64,000 nucleotides of DNA from Leptolyngbya sp. FACHB-8 (GTDB lineage Bacteria > Cyanobacteriota > Cyanobacteriia > Elainellales > Elainellaceae): contig NZ_JACJOO010000078.1 of assembly GCF_014695575.1 (NCBI RefSeq), positions 39,719 to 103,718 of the forward strand. Direction: 5' to 3'. The notes beneath the pieces are model-generated. The model did not search any database and was not told the origin of the DNA. It saw nothing but the letters and a program-made list of their open reading frames with translations. The translations under genes were made by a program, and so were the position numbers. Every line of letters starts with the position of its first letter. Positions within the stretch are counted from its first letter, which is position 1. This document shows positions 24,943 to 34,150 of this stretch, in pieces.

Positions 24943-26040
24943 CTACTGTTGGCTAACCGTCTTTTTATGTATTGAAGGCAACTCCATCACCACTACCTGA
25001 TCAACATCAATGGGTTTTGGAATTAACTTCAGACGATGAAATGTATCGGCTAATTCCTGTTGATAGGCCACAATCTCAGGTGTAATTGGGTTCAAGCCAT
25101 AGCTGGTGCGTTTGGCAACGTGCTCTAGTACCTCAACACCAACGCCGAGGAGGGGTGAGGTAAGTTCGGCAACCTCTCGGGGGCGCACTTTGGCCCATTC
25201 CGCTGTCTCTGCAATCACATCGAGAATGGTCTGGAGGCGATCGGGATGGGTTTGGGCAAAGTGCTGCGAGGACAAGAAGAACTCTCGGTTAGCAACAATG
25301 CCTTGCCCGTCCGTGAGGATACGAGCATCAGTGGCGTGTTGAGCGGCAGCTAAATAGGGATCCCAGATCGCCCATGCGTCCACATTCTTGCGCTCAAAAG
25401 CGGCTCGGGCATCGGCGGGCGGCAGAAATACAACGTCCACATCGGCATAATCCAGGCCAGCCTTCTCCAGAGCTTTGACAACAAAGTAATGGACATTCGA
25501 GCCTTTGTTAAAGGCAATCTTTTTGCCTTTCAGATCAGCCACCTTCTGAATGGGGGAATTGGGCGGCACCAGGATAGCCTCTCCGGCTGGGGTGGGAGGT
25601 TGGCTGGCAACGTAAAGCAGTGAGACTCCTGCGGCCTGGGCGTTAATGGGAGGGGCTTCTCCGGTATGGCCAAAATCGAGCCGACCTGCATTCAGAGCTT
25701 CAAGCAACTGGGGGCCTGTGGCAAATTGGTTCCAACGCACTGTGACGCCAAGGGGCCGCAAGCGTTCTTCAACCGCTCGATGCATCCGAATAATGCTGAG
25801 GGTTCCATACTTCTGGTGACCTAGCCGGACAACATGTTCCCGGTTTAAACCCAGGCTAAATTGGGGCAATGCAACGTATTTACTGAGCAAATTGATATCG
25901 CAGCCAGAGAGTACCAAACTCAAGCTCAACGCGATCGCAAACATTCCACAAAAGAATTGAAGCGATCGGGATTGAATCCGCTTGAGCAGGTCAGCCCAGC
26001 GACTCCATAATGAAAATAATATGGCCTGAGTTTTGGGCAT
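24943..26040 (-). CDS. ssuA: Sulfonate ABC transporter, substrate-binding lipoprotein
   Basis: The N-terminus has a positively charged stretch, a hydrophobic core and a lipobox (SLVLSGC, Cys47), so it is membrane-anchored and faces the periplasm. The mature part follows SsuA/TauA-type binding proteins: VRLGHQKYGTLSIIR, AGRLDFGHTGEAPPI, KGKKIAFNKGSNVHYFVV, DAWAIWDPYLAAA. The binding-site details do not separate sulfonates from close analogues. It is the first gene of the ssuACB operon. Two palindromes lie 80-200 bases upstream. Confidence 0.88.
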   Translation of the reverse strand: MPKTQAILFSLWSRWADLLKRIQSRSLQFFCGMFAIALSLSLVLSGCDINLLSKYVALPQFSLGLNREHVVRLGHQKYGTLSIIRMHRAVEERLRPLGVTVRWNQFATGPQLLEALNAGRLDFGHTGEAPPINAQAAGVSLLYVASQPPTPAGEAILVPPNSPIQKVADLKGKKIAFNKGSNVHYFVVKALEKAGLDYADVDVVFLPPADARAAFERKNVDAWAIWDPYLAAAQHATDARILTDGQGIVANREFFLSSQHFAQTHPDRLQTILDVIAETAEWAKVRPREVAELTSPLLGVGVEVLEHVAKRTSYGLNPITPEIVAYQQELADTFHRLKLIPKPIDVDQVVVMELPSIHKKTVSQQ

Positions 26041-26118
26041 TTTGATTAGTCTTTATTATTAACCTGAAAAGCTGAATTTTATGGCAATCGAGGAGATCGC
26101 TAGGACACCCCTTTGGTA

Positions 26119-26242
26119 GGAATGTTACATACAACGTTCCTGCTAAAGGGAATTTGTCATAAGCAATCCTGCGATTACGATAAAATGCAAATTTAGGCAA
26201 AAAATACTTGTAAATTGAGCAACCCTTATAGAGGTTGCTCAA
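26119..26242 (-). promoter_or_regulatory. Two palindromes upstream of ssuA
   Basis: GGAATGTT-6 nt-AACGTTCC (26119-26140, one mismatch) and TTGAGCAACC-8 nt-GGTTGCTCAA (26215-26242, perfect). Both have the size of dimeric repressor or activator sites, and the first lies about 80 bases from the ssuA start. The second could also be a small hairpin in a leader RNA. No gene is seen between 26041 and 26511. Confidence 0.5.
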
Positions 26243-26511
26243 CTTACTGTTGTCCTTGCTAAGAATGCACTTTAACCCGGTGATTGACTGTTTATCTCTG
26301 AAGCGATTGCTCTCACACCACAAAAATTAGAAATCTTTCATTCAACCCATATCGCTGAAATCTGGCAGTTTTAGAGCCATTGTTCTTATTAGAAATGATT
26401 GAGTTTACCCATATAGTAAACAGCGAACTGCTCGCCTTCCTCCAACTAATGGAATGACTTATCCGGACGATCGCTGCATCCATAGATTGACTATGTAAAT
26501 ACCTGCACAAA

Positions 26512-28755
26512 TTACACACAAATACGCTCATCCAGATAACGACCGATCGCCTTCTCCAACGTCGGCAACAGTACACCCCGCTCACTGCTCAACACGCTAT
26601 AGCTTGGACGGGGGGCAACCCAATTTAATTCTTTGGCAGGACAGGCATGAACACGAGTGCTATCCAGCCCTGCTAACTCAGCCACCTCCCGTGCTAAATC
26701 TGCCCAGGCGATCGCCCCGGCATTTGCCAAATGCCACAACCCTGATTCCCCATCAATCAGCAAGTCTAAAGCCGTGTTGACAAGGTCAGGAACATAGGTA
26801 GGTGAAACGATCGCATCGGATGCGGCAAGAAAGGGCTGTCCGGCAGACAGGGTGCGAAGGGCAATCGTCAAGAAGTTGTATTGATCCCAGGGGCTAAAGA
26901 AGGCACTGGTGCGGACAACTAAGGCATCGGGATGGGCGGCGAGAACCTGTTGTTCGGCGATCGCCTTACTCTGCCCATACACATTTAGGGGGGCAACTTG
27001 ATGGCTTTCCGTATAGGGTTCAGCCCGATTCCCGTCAAACACCAGATCCGAGGAAAACTTGACCATGGCAATACCGCGCTCGGCACAGACATTTGCCAGA
27101 ATAGTGGCTCCCTGAGCGTTAATGCGATGGCAAAGATGGGGTTCTCGCTCGGCATCATCGACCCGCACATACCCCGCTGCATTCACCATAGCCCAGGGCT
27201 TCAACTCCTGCAAAGTCGCCTCCACAGAACCAGCATCGGTAATGTCCATTTCTTGGCGCGATAGCAAATGGTAGGGGATGCCGCGCACCTCGCAAAGACG
27301 AGCAAAGGCTTGCCCCAGCGTCCCTGTTGCTCCGGTAATGAGCAGAGGTGGTGTAGAAGCCGCAGCGGATGATGGAGCGATACGCCGCATCTCCACCGAC
27401 GGACAAACCGTACCCGCTGGGGAATCCACCCAAGCGCCTGCATCCTGGGAGTAGTTCACGGGGGAATAGAGGAGCCGTTGCGATCGCTGCCACCAACCGG
27501 GTAGATCCAGCAGCGGGTGGGTGTACTCTCGTCCTTCCGCCAGGACTTTCACCATGGAGGCGATCGCCGTAGGTCGCGGCACCCCAGAGCGTACATCGAA
27601 GACTCCCGGTTCATAGAAACCATCGGCACAGGTGACAAGGCTGTTCCAGTCATAGGTGCCGAGTAGCGACCAGACGGTGACAGCCCGCATGTCTACGCCG
27701 TCATCTCGAAGGGATTGGGCCATCTGCCAGATTTCCTTGAGCCAGCGTAACTGCTCCTCACGGGTGCAGCCCAGATGAGCCTCGGTAATGGCGATGGGTT
27801 GCCCATAGCGTTCCCACACTTCCTTTAACAGCGTGGCATGGTCATAAATGCCATCGGCGCAGACCCATACGGCTTCCACATCGGCGTATTGATGGTTGCC
27901 GTTACCGCCGCAAGTGTGGGGCGGGTAGCGATCAATACGCTCGTCGATGAAGCGATCGCCACACACATAACGGTTGACACCAATAATATCGGGTGGGCAA
28001 GGATTGTCCTCAAACCAGAGCAATTCGGCTGGCTCAACGCCTACCTGCATCAGGTAATCCCACAGGGGATGAGAGGGATTCACCCGACCGCAGAGCAGAT
28101 CGAGGGATAGCCAGCGGCGATCGTTTTCAAGCTGTGCCTGGTAAGACAGCAAAGGCGTACTGAAGGTTTTGCCTAAGTCCTCAGTTTGGACGAGTTGCGC
28201 ACGAGGATTAATCTGCCGGATGGCTTGCATTGCCAGCACCGTAGCACGGCACTCGTGAAGCAGGGCTTTGGTGAACATCAAGTCATCACAGGCATGGGGA
28301 TACCAGTGTCCATACAAGCCACTGAACCGTGCTGTTGTTAAAGGCTCATTGACGGGGGTGTAATGGCTCACCCAAGGATACCGTTGGGCAACGGCAGCAG
28401 CAAATTCTGCCAGTTTTTCTGGAAACCTTGGATCGATCAGGTTTGTATCGCGAGGGCCGCTACCATGATGCACTAACCCGGCGATCGGACGAATCCCTAA
28501 ATCATCCAACAAGGCTAAACGTTGATCCGTCCACGACCAATCAGCCTGCTCCAACCCGTTGGGGGCAATGCGTTCCCACAAAACGGGATAGCGGATAGCT
28601 TCCACCCCAAGGGCTGCAAACTGCTTCAGATCATCAATCCGTGTCGCGTGTCCATTCCATTCCAGTTGATCAAAATACTCGTCCCCAATACGATTAACCG
28701 TGCATTCTACCCCAGCCCACACCGCTAGCGGTGGCATTATCTGCGTTGAATCCAT
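26512..28755 (-). CDS. Family-1-glycosidase-like / RmlD-like fusion protein
   Basis: This is a protein of 747 residues with a GAGGAA site. Residues 1-430 resemble a family 1 glycosyl hydrolase barrel: QFAALGVEAIRYPVLWERIA, HYTPVNEPLTTARFSGLYG with the NEP acid/base motif, and a likely nucleophile region AITEAHLGCTREEQ. Residues 470-747 are an extended SDR like dTDP-4-dehydrorhamnose reductase: LITGATGTLGQAFARLCE, MVNAAGYVRVDDAE, and YGQSKAIAEQQVL, where YxxxK is the catalytic pair. Such fusions occur in cyanobacteria. A role in sugar-nucleotide or cell-surface glycan metabolism is inferred. It is monocistronic. Confidence 0.85.
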   Translation of the reverse strand: MDSTQIMPPLAVWAGVECTVNRIGDEYFDQLEWNGHATRIDDLKQFAALGVEAIRYPVLWERIAPNGLEQADWSWTDQRLALLDDLGIRPIAGLVHHGSGPRDTNLIDPRFPEKLAEFAAAVAQRYPWVSHYTPVNEPLTTARFSGLYGHWYPHACDDLMFTKALLHECRATVLAMQAIRQINPRAQLVQTEDLGKTFSTPLLSYQAQLENDRRWLSLDLLCGRVNPSHPLWDYLMQVGVEPAELLWFEDNPCPPDIIGVNRYVCGDRFIDERIDRYPPHTCGGNGNHQYADVEAVWVCADGIYDHATLLKEVWERYGQPIAITEAHLGCTREEQLRWLKEIWQMAQSLRDDGVDMRAVTVWSLLGTYDWNSLVTCADGFYEPGVFDVRSGVPRPTAIASMVKVLAEGREYTHPLLDLPGWWQRSQRLLYSPVNYSQDAGAWVDSPAGTVCPSVEMRRIAPSSAAASTPPLLITGATGTLGQAFARLCEVRGIPYHLLSRQEMDITDAGSVEATLQELKPWAMVNAAGYVRVDDAEREPHLCHRINAQGATILANVCAERGIAMVKFSSDLVFDGNRAEPYTESHQVAPLNVYGQSKAIAEQQVLAAHPDALVVRTSAFFSPWDQYNFLTIALRTLSAGQPFLAASDAIVSPTYVPDLVNTALDLLIDGESGLWHLANAGAIAWADLAREVAELAGLDSTRVHACPAKELNWVAPRPSYSVLSSERGVLLPTLEKAIGRYLDERICV

Positions 28756-29264
28756 AAAATTCCTCGTTGCGTTCGAGACAGCACGCTATGACACCACACT
28801 CCGCCGATCGCCCTACCTCAATGAAAAGTGAGAAAAACAAACAACATCTGTATTGTTCGATTCAGCCCTTCGAAGTAAAGCTTTATTAGGTCATTAGTTC
28901 GGACAGTTTTTCTGAAACCCTTGATTTTGCGTGCGTGAAGCGCACGCAAAATCAAGGGTTTCAGAAAAACTGTCCAGAGTATTGTTAGGTAAAAGTTTTT
29001 CAGAACTGAAGGAAGATAATGAGTTAGAAAATAGGGTATTGAATTGGTTCATATTTCATTTCCTGAATCTTTGTACGGGATCACATTTCAATGCACACCG
29101 TCTATTCTTCCTCGGTTGCCAACTAGCCTTGTTCAGTGACGAAAGGACTACTTTGCAAGCGAAAAACAATACTCAAAATAGATGCCAACCATCTAATGGA
29201 TAGCCTTTTGGTAAAACGGTTCGGCTGACACAAGCGTGGCTTAAATCAATATTTAAAGGGGGTA
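28756..29264. other. Gene-free stretch with a hairpin
   Basis: Apart from the long hairpin at 28901-28975, nothing coding can be supported. An open frame at 28931-29203 on the plus strand begins inside the hairpin and has no recognisable content. The promoter for the gene at 28755 should lie in the first 100 bases. Confidence 0.5.
28901..28975. repeat. Perfect 35-bp hairpin, loop TGAAG
   Basis: The arms 28901-28935 and 28941-28975 are exact complements. The tip reads GTGCGTGAAGCGCAC, which resembles the tip at 40103-40117 read on the other strand (GTGCGTGAAGCGCAC). The arms beyond the tip differ between the two. Confidence 0.97.
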
Positions 29265-29591
29265 ACATTCATCAGGGATGCCCATTGCAAATTGGCACCA
29301 TCCAGGTTTGCTCCGGTTAGATTTGCCTTTTTAAGAAGGCATACCGCAAATCAGCCCCTCTCAAATTAGTCCCGCTTAAATTTGCATCGCTTAGAGCAGC
29401 ACCATGCAGGTTTGCATGACTTAAATTTGCGTAGCTAAGATGGTTTCATGCAGGTTGACCCGGCTTAAGTTAGCGCCCGATAAATCTGCCTCAGCCAGGT
29501 TTGCGCGTCCCAGCCTGGCATCTGCCAAATCGAATCCATGGAAATCTCGTTTGCCAAATTGATACTGTTCCTGGATTTCGTTCTGATTCAT
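29265..29591 (-). pseudogene. Pentapeptide-repeat protein, two frameshifts
   Basis: From an ATG at 29591 the frame starts QEQYQFGKRDFHGFDLADA and runs into A(D/N)LSxAN-type repeats, then breaks after NLHET. The repeats go on in a second frame (SYANLSHANLHGAALSDANL and RGADLRYAFL). They end in a third frame (KKANLTGANLDGANLQWA). The second break is at an A5 run. An intact relative of similar design is encoded at 32259. Once repaired it would be a right-handed beta-helix protein. Confidence 0.85.
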
Positions 29592-29705
29592 AGTCAACCC
29601 CGCTACAGCCTTCACAAATGGGGGGGTAGGAATACCCACACGTAAAGGTAGTTTCCCTCCCGTACCCTGCTCATATCCTGCCAAGGACTGGCCTGAAGTT
29701 TTTGG

Positions 29706-29798
29706 GGATCTGGAGGAATGGTTAGGCGATCGCCAACGGTTACTCTTTTCCAATGGATCTGGAGGAATGGTTAGGCGATCGCCAACGGTTACTCTTTT
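29706..29798. repeat. Tandem duplication, two 44-bp copies at 49-bp spacing
   Basis: 29706-29749 and 29755-29798 are identical over 44 bases (GGATCTGGAGGAATGGTTAG and onward, each with one HIP1-like site). The second copy covers the last codons and stop of the isoaspartyl peptidase gene. So the gene end plus its 3' flank was duplicated recently. Confidence 0.95.
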
Positions 29799-30676
29799 TC
29801 AATAAACGTAGCGGGTTCTGATAACTCATCGGTTCTATAAGCAACCGCCATGTGTTGTGAGTTATAGGCCCAACCAATGCGCCCCTGGCGATCAATCAAA
29901 ATACAACCCGCTTCTCCTTCTACGCGATCTTTCAGCGTAGCGATCGCGTGTTGAGCCGCCTCTTGCGGATGTCGATCTCCAGCTAAGGCATCAATCGCTG
30001 TCTTTGCCAAAACAACCGGAATAATTGATTCCCCATCTCCGGTAGTTGAACAAGCTCCTAGACGATTATCGGCATACAGGCCGCAACCTACCAATGCTGT
30101 ATCTCCCACCCGGCCCTGGGGCTGCCCTGTCGTGCCACCTGTCGAGGTAGCAGCAACAAGATTGCCATGGATATCCAGCGCTACACAGCCCACGGTGTTG
30201 GGGCGATCGATCACCTCAGCTTCCTCCTTCCATTCCTGGTACTGTTCCTCAGCAATTAAATCGTCTTTAGAACACATGGCTAACCCATGTTCCAGAGCAA
30301 ACCGTTCTCCACTACGGGCGACCAGTAGCCGGGGTTTTTCCTCCATAATTCTGCGAGCCGCAGAGATGGGATGGCGCAGACCCTGTACGGCTGCAACAGC
30401 TCCCCAGCTTAACGTTGTGCCATCCATCATGGCCGCATCAACTTCTACCTCTCCTTCACTATTGAGGGTTGAGCCAAAGCCCGCGTTAAATGTTTGGTCC
30501 GATTCCAGAACTTGAATGGCCGCTTCCACCGCTTCTGCCGCGCTACCGCCGTTAGAAAGCACCTCCCAACCCGCTTCAACCGCTGCACGGCATCCGATAT
30601 GGTTAGCCTCTACTTTGTCTTCTGTAATCGTTTTTGCGCCACCATGGACAATGATGACAGGCTTGATGGGATTCAT
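29789..30676 (-). CDS. iaaA: Isoaspartyl peptidase / plant-type L-asparaginase
   Basis: This is a protein of 295 residues of the N-terminal nucleophile hydrolase family. It begins KPVIIVHGGAKT. The predicted nucleophile is Thr161 in NTVGCVALD, which self-cleavage would expose as the N-terminus of the small subunit. The ligand loops QGRVGDTALVGCG and CSTTGDGESII are present. It cleaves isoaspartyl dipeptides and asparagine. The ATG at 30676 has AGGGG in front; a longer frame reaches 30721. It may be linked with cyanophycin breakdown, but no cyanophycin gene lies nearby. Confidence 0.9.
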   Translation of the reverse strand: MNPIKPVIIVHGGAKTITEDKVEANHIGCRAAVEAGWEVLSNGGSAAEAVEAAIQVLESDQTFNAGFGSTLNSEGEVEVDAAMMDGTTLSWGAVAAVQGLRHPISAARRIMEEKPRLLVARSGERFALEHGLAMCSKDDLIAEEQYQEWKEEAEVIDRPNTVGCVALDIHGNLVAATSTGGTTGQPQGRVGDTALVGCGLYADNRLGACSTTGDGESIIPVVLAKTAIDALAGDRHPQEAAQHAIATLKDRVEGEAGCILIDRQGRIGWAYNSQHMAVAYRTDELSEPATFIEKE

Positions 30677-30946
30677 GTTTTTCCCCTCAGTCTTAAAGGT
30701 ATAAGTTGGGCGATCGTGCAATGGCTTATTGGGAATTCAACACATGCTTTCTTCCCATACCGAATCGCAGCGAATTCAAAGCTCAGTTCTACACTGCTAA
30801 CAGTGTCAATCCGCCTGTTGCCCCTTCTCAATAGTGACGGTATGTAGGGCTACTGTACTACCAACTTAAGAATAGGCATTGGTTTTTCAAGGGAAGATCT
30901 AGCTAATTTGCTGATACTTATACTTTCAATTACCAACAATTCATCT

Positions 30947-31170
30947 CTACGATAGATGGAGAAATGCTAGAAAGGGGGCGAGTGTGCTCTTGAACGCCTT
31001 CATCAACCAAGGCTCAAACCCTTCTGCTTTACGTTCACGCAGCAATTGTGAAAACTTCTCGGCTAGCTCAACTGCTTTGTTCAAGTCCGGATGTACTGCT
31101 ACCAATCGAGCTAACAAATCGACCCCTTCTGCATCTCGATGCTGTTCAGGCTTAACAATCAAAAAACTAG
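30947..31170 (-). pseudogene. ISL3-type transposase C-terminal remnant
   Basis: The minus-strand frame reads DLLARLVAVHPDLNKAVELA, then FSQLLRERKAEGFEPWL. This resembles the helical C-terminal region of ISL3-family transposases. The catalytic residues lie in missing parts. A hairpin directly follows its upstream side. Confidence 0.6.
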
Positions 31171-31194
31171 TAGGCTGCGTCCTAAGTTTACATA

Positions 31195-31239
31195 CTATGT
31201 TTTTGTGTGGGGTGCGAAGCACCCCACACAAAAACATAG
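31195..31239. repeat. Perfect 21-bp hairpin, loop GAA
   Basis: The arms 31195-31215 and 31219-31239 are exact complements, tip GGTGCGAAGCACC, with the stable core GCGAAGC. It sits exactly between the transposase remnant and the kinase remnant, both of which end at it. Confidence 0.97.
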
Positions 31240-31664
31240 GTGATGGATTTCCGCCTCAGCGTACTAGTCTGGAACGAATATTGGCTGAACTACTTTGCAA
31301 TGCCTGCAAGTTTACTCCTGTTGGGGGAGAAATCATAGTCGAGATTTGCTCAAAGACACTATCTACTGAAGCCTTAAATACACTGCTATTCAGAGTGAAA
31401 AATTCAGGTGTAGAAATTCCGTTGAATGAATACTCCCGCATCTTTAATCGGTTCTATCGCATTCCTAAAGGCGATCGCTGGAAACACGATGGGACTGGGT
31501 TAGGATTGACATTAGTAAAAAAGCTAACAGAGCATTTAGGAGGAGTCATACAAGTCAAGAGTGAAGCTGGGCAAACTTGTTTCACGGTTGAGATACCTGT
31601 TGATAGTGATCGCCAGTGCGTTTTAGTACTGGGTGTATTATTTAGCAACCACTTGATTGTTTAA
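31240..31664 (+). pseudogene. Histidine kinase ATPase-domain remnant
   Basis: The frame shows only the ATP-binding half of a histidine kinase: the N box (LERILAELLCNACKFTPVG), a degenerate G1 box (FRVKNSGVEIP), the F box (IFNRFYRIPKGDRW) and the G2 box (GTGLGLTLVKKLTEHLGG). The sensor and HisKA parts are missing. The open frame extends upstream only by reading through the hairpin and the antisense of the transposase scrap. So it is a truncated gene, not a functional kinase. Confidence 0.8.
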
Positions 31665-31705
31665 ATAGGCTATAATCGTTAGTACGAAGACTACTGAGGT
31701 TTCCC

Positions 31706-32009
31706 ATGAGCTACAGCAAGATCCAAGGGGAAATCCTCGACCAATCCAAAATCGCTACAGCTATAGTACTGAACTAATCCCGGTTAAAGTTCATAATATC
31801 CGCCACGATGAGGCTCAATCGATCGATATTCCTTTTGCAATTGGCTATACGATCGATGATGAAGGGTTAATCGATAACTTTGCAACTGAGCCTGGTATGC
31901 ATCCATCAGAGTATCCCTCTCCACGACAACAGCGGCAGTATATTGTTCTGGGAGCAACAGCTTTTTCTTTGTTGTCATGCTGCTTTTAGCTGCTGTTCTC
32001 GTGAGTTAG
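31706..32009 (+). pseudogene. Light-harvesting-like small protein (Ssl1498-type), two frame breaks
   Basis: An ATG at 31706 reads MSYSKIQG, then the coding content moves to another frame: RYSYSTELIPVKVHNIRHDE, then IGYTIDDEGLIDNFATEP and SPRQQRQYIVLGATA. The end moves again to give a membrane segment, FVVMLLLAAVLVS, with a stop at 32009. The shifts fall at a G4 run (31727-31730) and a T5 run near 31970. The family has a conserved N-terminal part and one C-terminal membrane span, and is tied to thylakoids. It is either recently broken or affected by base-calling errors in homopolymers. Confidence 0.75.
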
Positions 32010-32258
32010 GTATGTGTAGTGTTGGTCAGATTACATCGTGCTGTTCTTTTGAATCTAAGCAATTGGCTTTCGCCTACTTGTAAGCTGAACCGGAAAAAAC
32101 AACTCATCCTTTAAGCCATTATTTCATCAATAGGATTGATCTCTTGGTCTAGGCCAGGAGATCAGCTTATGGCTTTGAAGCAATTCAACGTAATCAACAT
32201 TTAGAATTTTCGTACCGTTTGTTACAAAATTTGCTCACTCTATTTTTAGGAGAAGGAT

Positions 32259-32813
32259 ATGGATGCTCAAGAGATTTTAAAACTTTATGCAACAGGACAT
32301 CGGGATTTTAGTCACGTTAGTCTGGTTCAAGTTTGTTTAATGAATGCAAAGTTGATCGGTGCAAAGTTAGTTGGTGCAGATCTGATTGGAGCCGATCTAC
32401 GTGGGGTAGATCTGACGGAGGCTCATCTCAACCAGGCAAAGCTCAATCAAGCCAATTTAGCTGATGCAGAAATGATTCAAGCGTGTCTAACCCATGCGGA
32501 TTTGAGAGATGCTTATCTAAGTGGCGCAGATTTAACGCATGCCGATTTGAGTGGTGCCGATTTGAGTGGTGCCAACTTAGGAGGAGCCGATTTAAGGAAA
32601 GCCGACCTCAGTAAAGCCAATTTGAGTGGGGCTGACTTACGAGGAGCCGATTTATGTGGAGCCAATCTGAGAGAGGCTGATCTCAGTGATGCAGATCTAG
32701 ATGGGGCATATCTAAATGAGGCAGATTTAACTGGAGCAGATCTCGAGGGAGCCAAAATTGATAAGGCAGGACTCGACGGGGCTAAAATGCCCAATGGGAT
32801 GGTTCATGCCTGA
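32259..32813 (+). CDS. Pentapeptide-repeat protein
   Basis: This is a protein of 184 residues made almost entirely of A(D/N)LxxA-type pentapeptides from residue 30 to 175 (HADLSGADLSGANLGGADLR), after a short head, MDAQEILKLYATGHRDFSH. It should form a right-handed quadrilateral beta-helix. No signal peptide or membrane part is seen. A strong AGGAGA site precedes the start. The stop overlaps the start of the SRPBCC gene, so translation is probably coupled. Function unknown; such proteins are abundant in cyanobacteria. Confidence 0.92.
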   Translation: MDAQEILKLYATGHRDFSHVSLVQVCLMNAKLIGAKLVGADLIGADLRGVDLTEAHLNQAKLNQANLADAEMIQACLTHADLRDAYLSGADLTHADLSGADLSGANLGGADLRKADLSKANLSGADLRGADLCGANLREADLSDADLDGAYLNEADLTGADLEGAKIDKAGLDGAKMPNGMVHA

Positions 32814-33288
32814 CTTTGTGAGTCATTCCAATCCTATACTTCAACGCAGTGTGGAGGTGGAAGTAAACTGCTCTGTGCAACAAGTCTATGACCTCTGGGA
32901 AAACTTGGAAAATGTACCCCGTTGGATGCCGCTTGTAAAAAACGTGAAGCGGGTCCGGGGTGATAAGGAACTGTGGCACTGGATCTGCGGTTTGGGGTTC
33001 CCGCTAGTAACCGAATGGACTTCGCGCATTACTCGACGTATTCCCCTACAGTTAATCGCTTGGAATTCAGTTTCTGGACTCTCAAACCAGGGGGTTGCAG
33101 AATTCTTTCCAACGGATCAGGGATGCCGGTTGCGTCTGACTCTTGCTTTCGATCTACCAGGGGGAATTGTAGGAATATTTTTGCAGAATATTGGGTTAGA
33201 CCACTGGTTAGAGGTTAACTTGGCTCAGAGTTTGAATCAATTTCGGTCTCAAATTGAAGCCGAAGTGCTGCGGCAGAGCGTTGCATAG
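32806..33288 (+). CDS. SRPBCC-fold (polyketide cyclase-like) protein
   Basis: This is a protein of 160 residues with the START/Bet v 1-like pattern: VEVNCSVQQVYDLWENLENV, PRWMPLVKNVKRV, then a long C-terminal helix (LAQSLNQFRSQIEAEVLR). The family binds hydrophobic ligands in a deep pocket. The start at 32806 overlaps the end of the pentapeptide gene by eight bases, which points to one operon. Confidence 0.82.
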   Translation: MPDFVSHSNPILQRSVEVEVNCSVQQVYDLWENLENVPRWMPLVKNVKRVRGDKELWHWICGLGFPLVTEWTSRITRRIPLQLIAWNSVSGLSNQGVAEFFPTDQGCRLRLTLAFDLPGGIVGIFLQNIGLDHWLEVNLAQSLNQFRSQIEAEVLRQSVA

Positions 33289-33391
33289 GATGATGAATTC
33301 CTTTTATTTCAGAGCACCCTAAAGACAGGAATGAGGTAACAGTCTGACAACCTCTAACTCTTAATTTTTTGGCTTTAAAGAGGTAGAAACT

Positions 33392-33721
33392 ATGAATTTT
33401 TTGTTTGATTTTTCACGGAATTATTGCATCACGATCTGTGCTTTTTTGATACCCGCTAATCTTTTGTTAACCCTGTGTACCCTATACCTGGTCGTGAGGC
33501 TTCAGCCTCCAGTTCAGGTTTATTGGTCAGCCTTTGTGACAAGCCTATTTGCGTTGGCTTTGCTATTGCACGATTTTACCTGGTTCAGTATTGGAGTGGT
33601 CATGGCTCCAACCTACATTTTGCTAGCCTTAGCCTGCGTTTGTCTCAGTCTCAATATCTGGGCGATCGCTCATCCAACAAGTATAAAGCAACTACTCAAA
33701 GAATTCGCATCGATAGGGTAG
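33392..33721 (+). CDS. Small integral membrane protein (109 aa)
   Basis: The sequence has three or four hydrophobic segments: ITICAFLIPANLLLTLCTLYL, WSAFVTSLFALALLL, FSIGVVMAPTYILLALACVC. It has no named domain. The ribosome site is AGAGG. It sits 102 bases before the PII-like gene on the same strand. PII-like proteins often bind a membrane transporter, so it may be the partner, but it is too short for a bicarbonate transporter such as SbtA. Confidence 0.7.
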   Translation: MNFLFDFSRNYCITICAFLIPANLLLTLCTLYLVVRLQPPVQVYWSAFVTSLFALALLLHDFTWFSIGVVMAPTYILLALACVCLSLNIWAIAHPTSIKQLLKEFASIG

Positions 33722-33823
33722 AGAAATATCGCAAGGCTGACTAATTACGCCTTCTCTCTTAGGTGACAGGACGCAATTCGTTGATTGAGTCCTTCCAATA
33801 CAAAATATAGTTCTAGAGGTTTT

Positions 33824-34123
33824 ATGTCTACTTCCTTAACATCCGGTCTTCTCGTTACCATCATTGGTGAAGCTGTATTGCAAGATCGATTGATACGCTT
33901 GCTCACAAAATTAGGTGTGTCTGGTTACACAATTATTGCAGCACAGGGTGCAGGCAGTCATGGAAGACGCATGGGTGATATGGCTGGCTATAACACTAAT
34001 ATTGAGATTAAAACGGTTGTAGCTTCAGAAACCTCTGATCAATTATTTGAAGACCTGAAACCCTTGCAATCGAATCACGCTTTAATTGCTTTTCGGCAAC
34101 CTGTAGAGGGTTTGTTTGATTAG
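33824..34123 (+). CDS. PII-like signalling protein
   Basis: This is a protein of 99 residues with the PII-like ferredoxin fold. Strand 1 is LLVTIIGEAVLQDRLIRLL, then GVSGYTIIAAQG, a short T-loop (GSHGRRMGDMAGYNTNIE) and KTVVASETSDQLFEDL. The T-loop lacks the Ser/Tyr modification pattern of classic GlnB and looks closer to the carbon-associated PII-like group (SbtB-like). Such trimers bind adenyl nucleotides and regulate a transporter. The ATG at 33824 (AGAGG in front) is preferred over an upstream TTG. Neighbours: a small membrane protein before it and a P-type ATPase stub after it. Confidence 0.75.
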   Translation: MSTSLTSGLLVTIIGEAVLQDRLIRLLTKLGVSGYTIIAAQGAGSHGRRMGDMAGYNTNIEIKTVVASETSDQLFEDLKPLQSNHALIAFRQPVEGLFD

Positions 34124-34150
34124 ATACCTCTGGGTATAAAGAGGTGAGAC

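Noticed and set aside
28931..29203. Open frame of 90 codons on the plus strand
   Set aside because: It begins inside the right half of a perfect hairpin, has no ribosome site and no recognisable motif.
32513..32794. Open frame antisense to the pentapeptide-repeat gene
   Set aside because: It is a Ser/Ala/Pro-rich mirror of the repeat codons.
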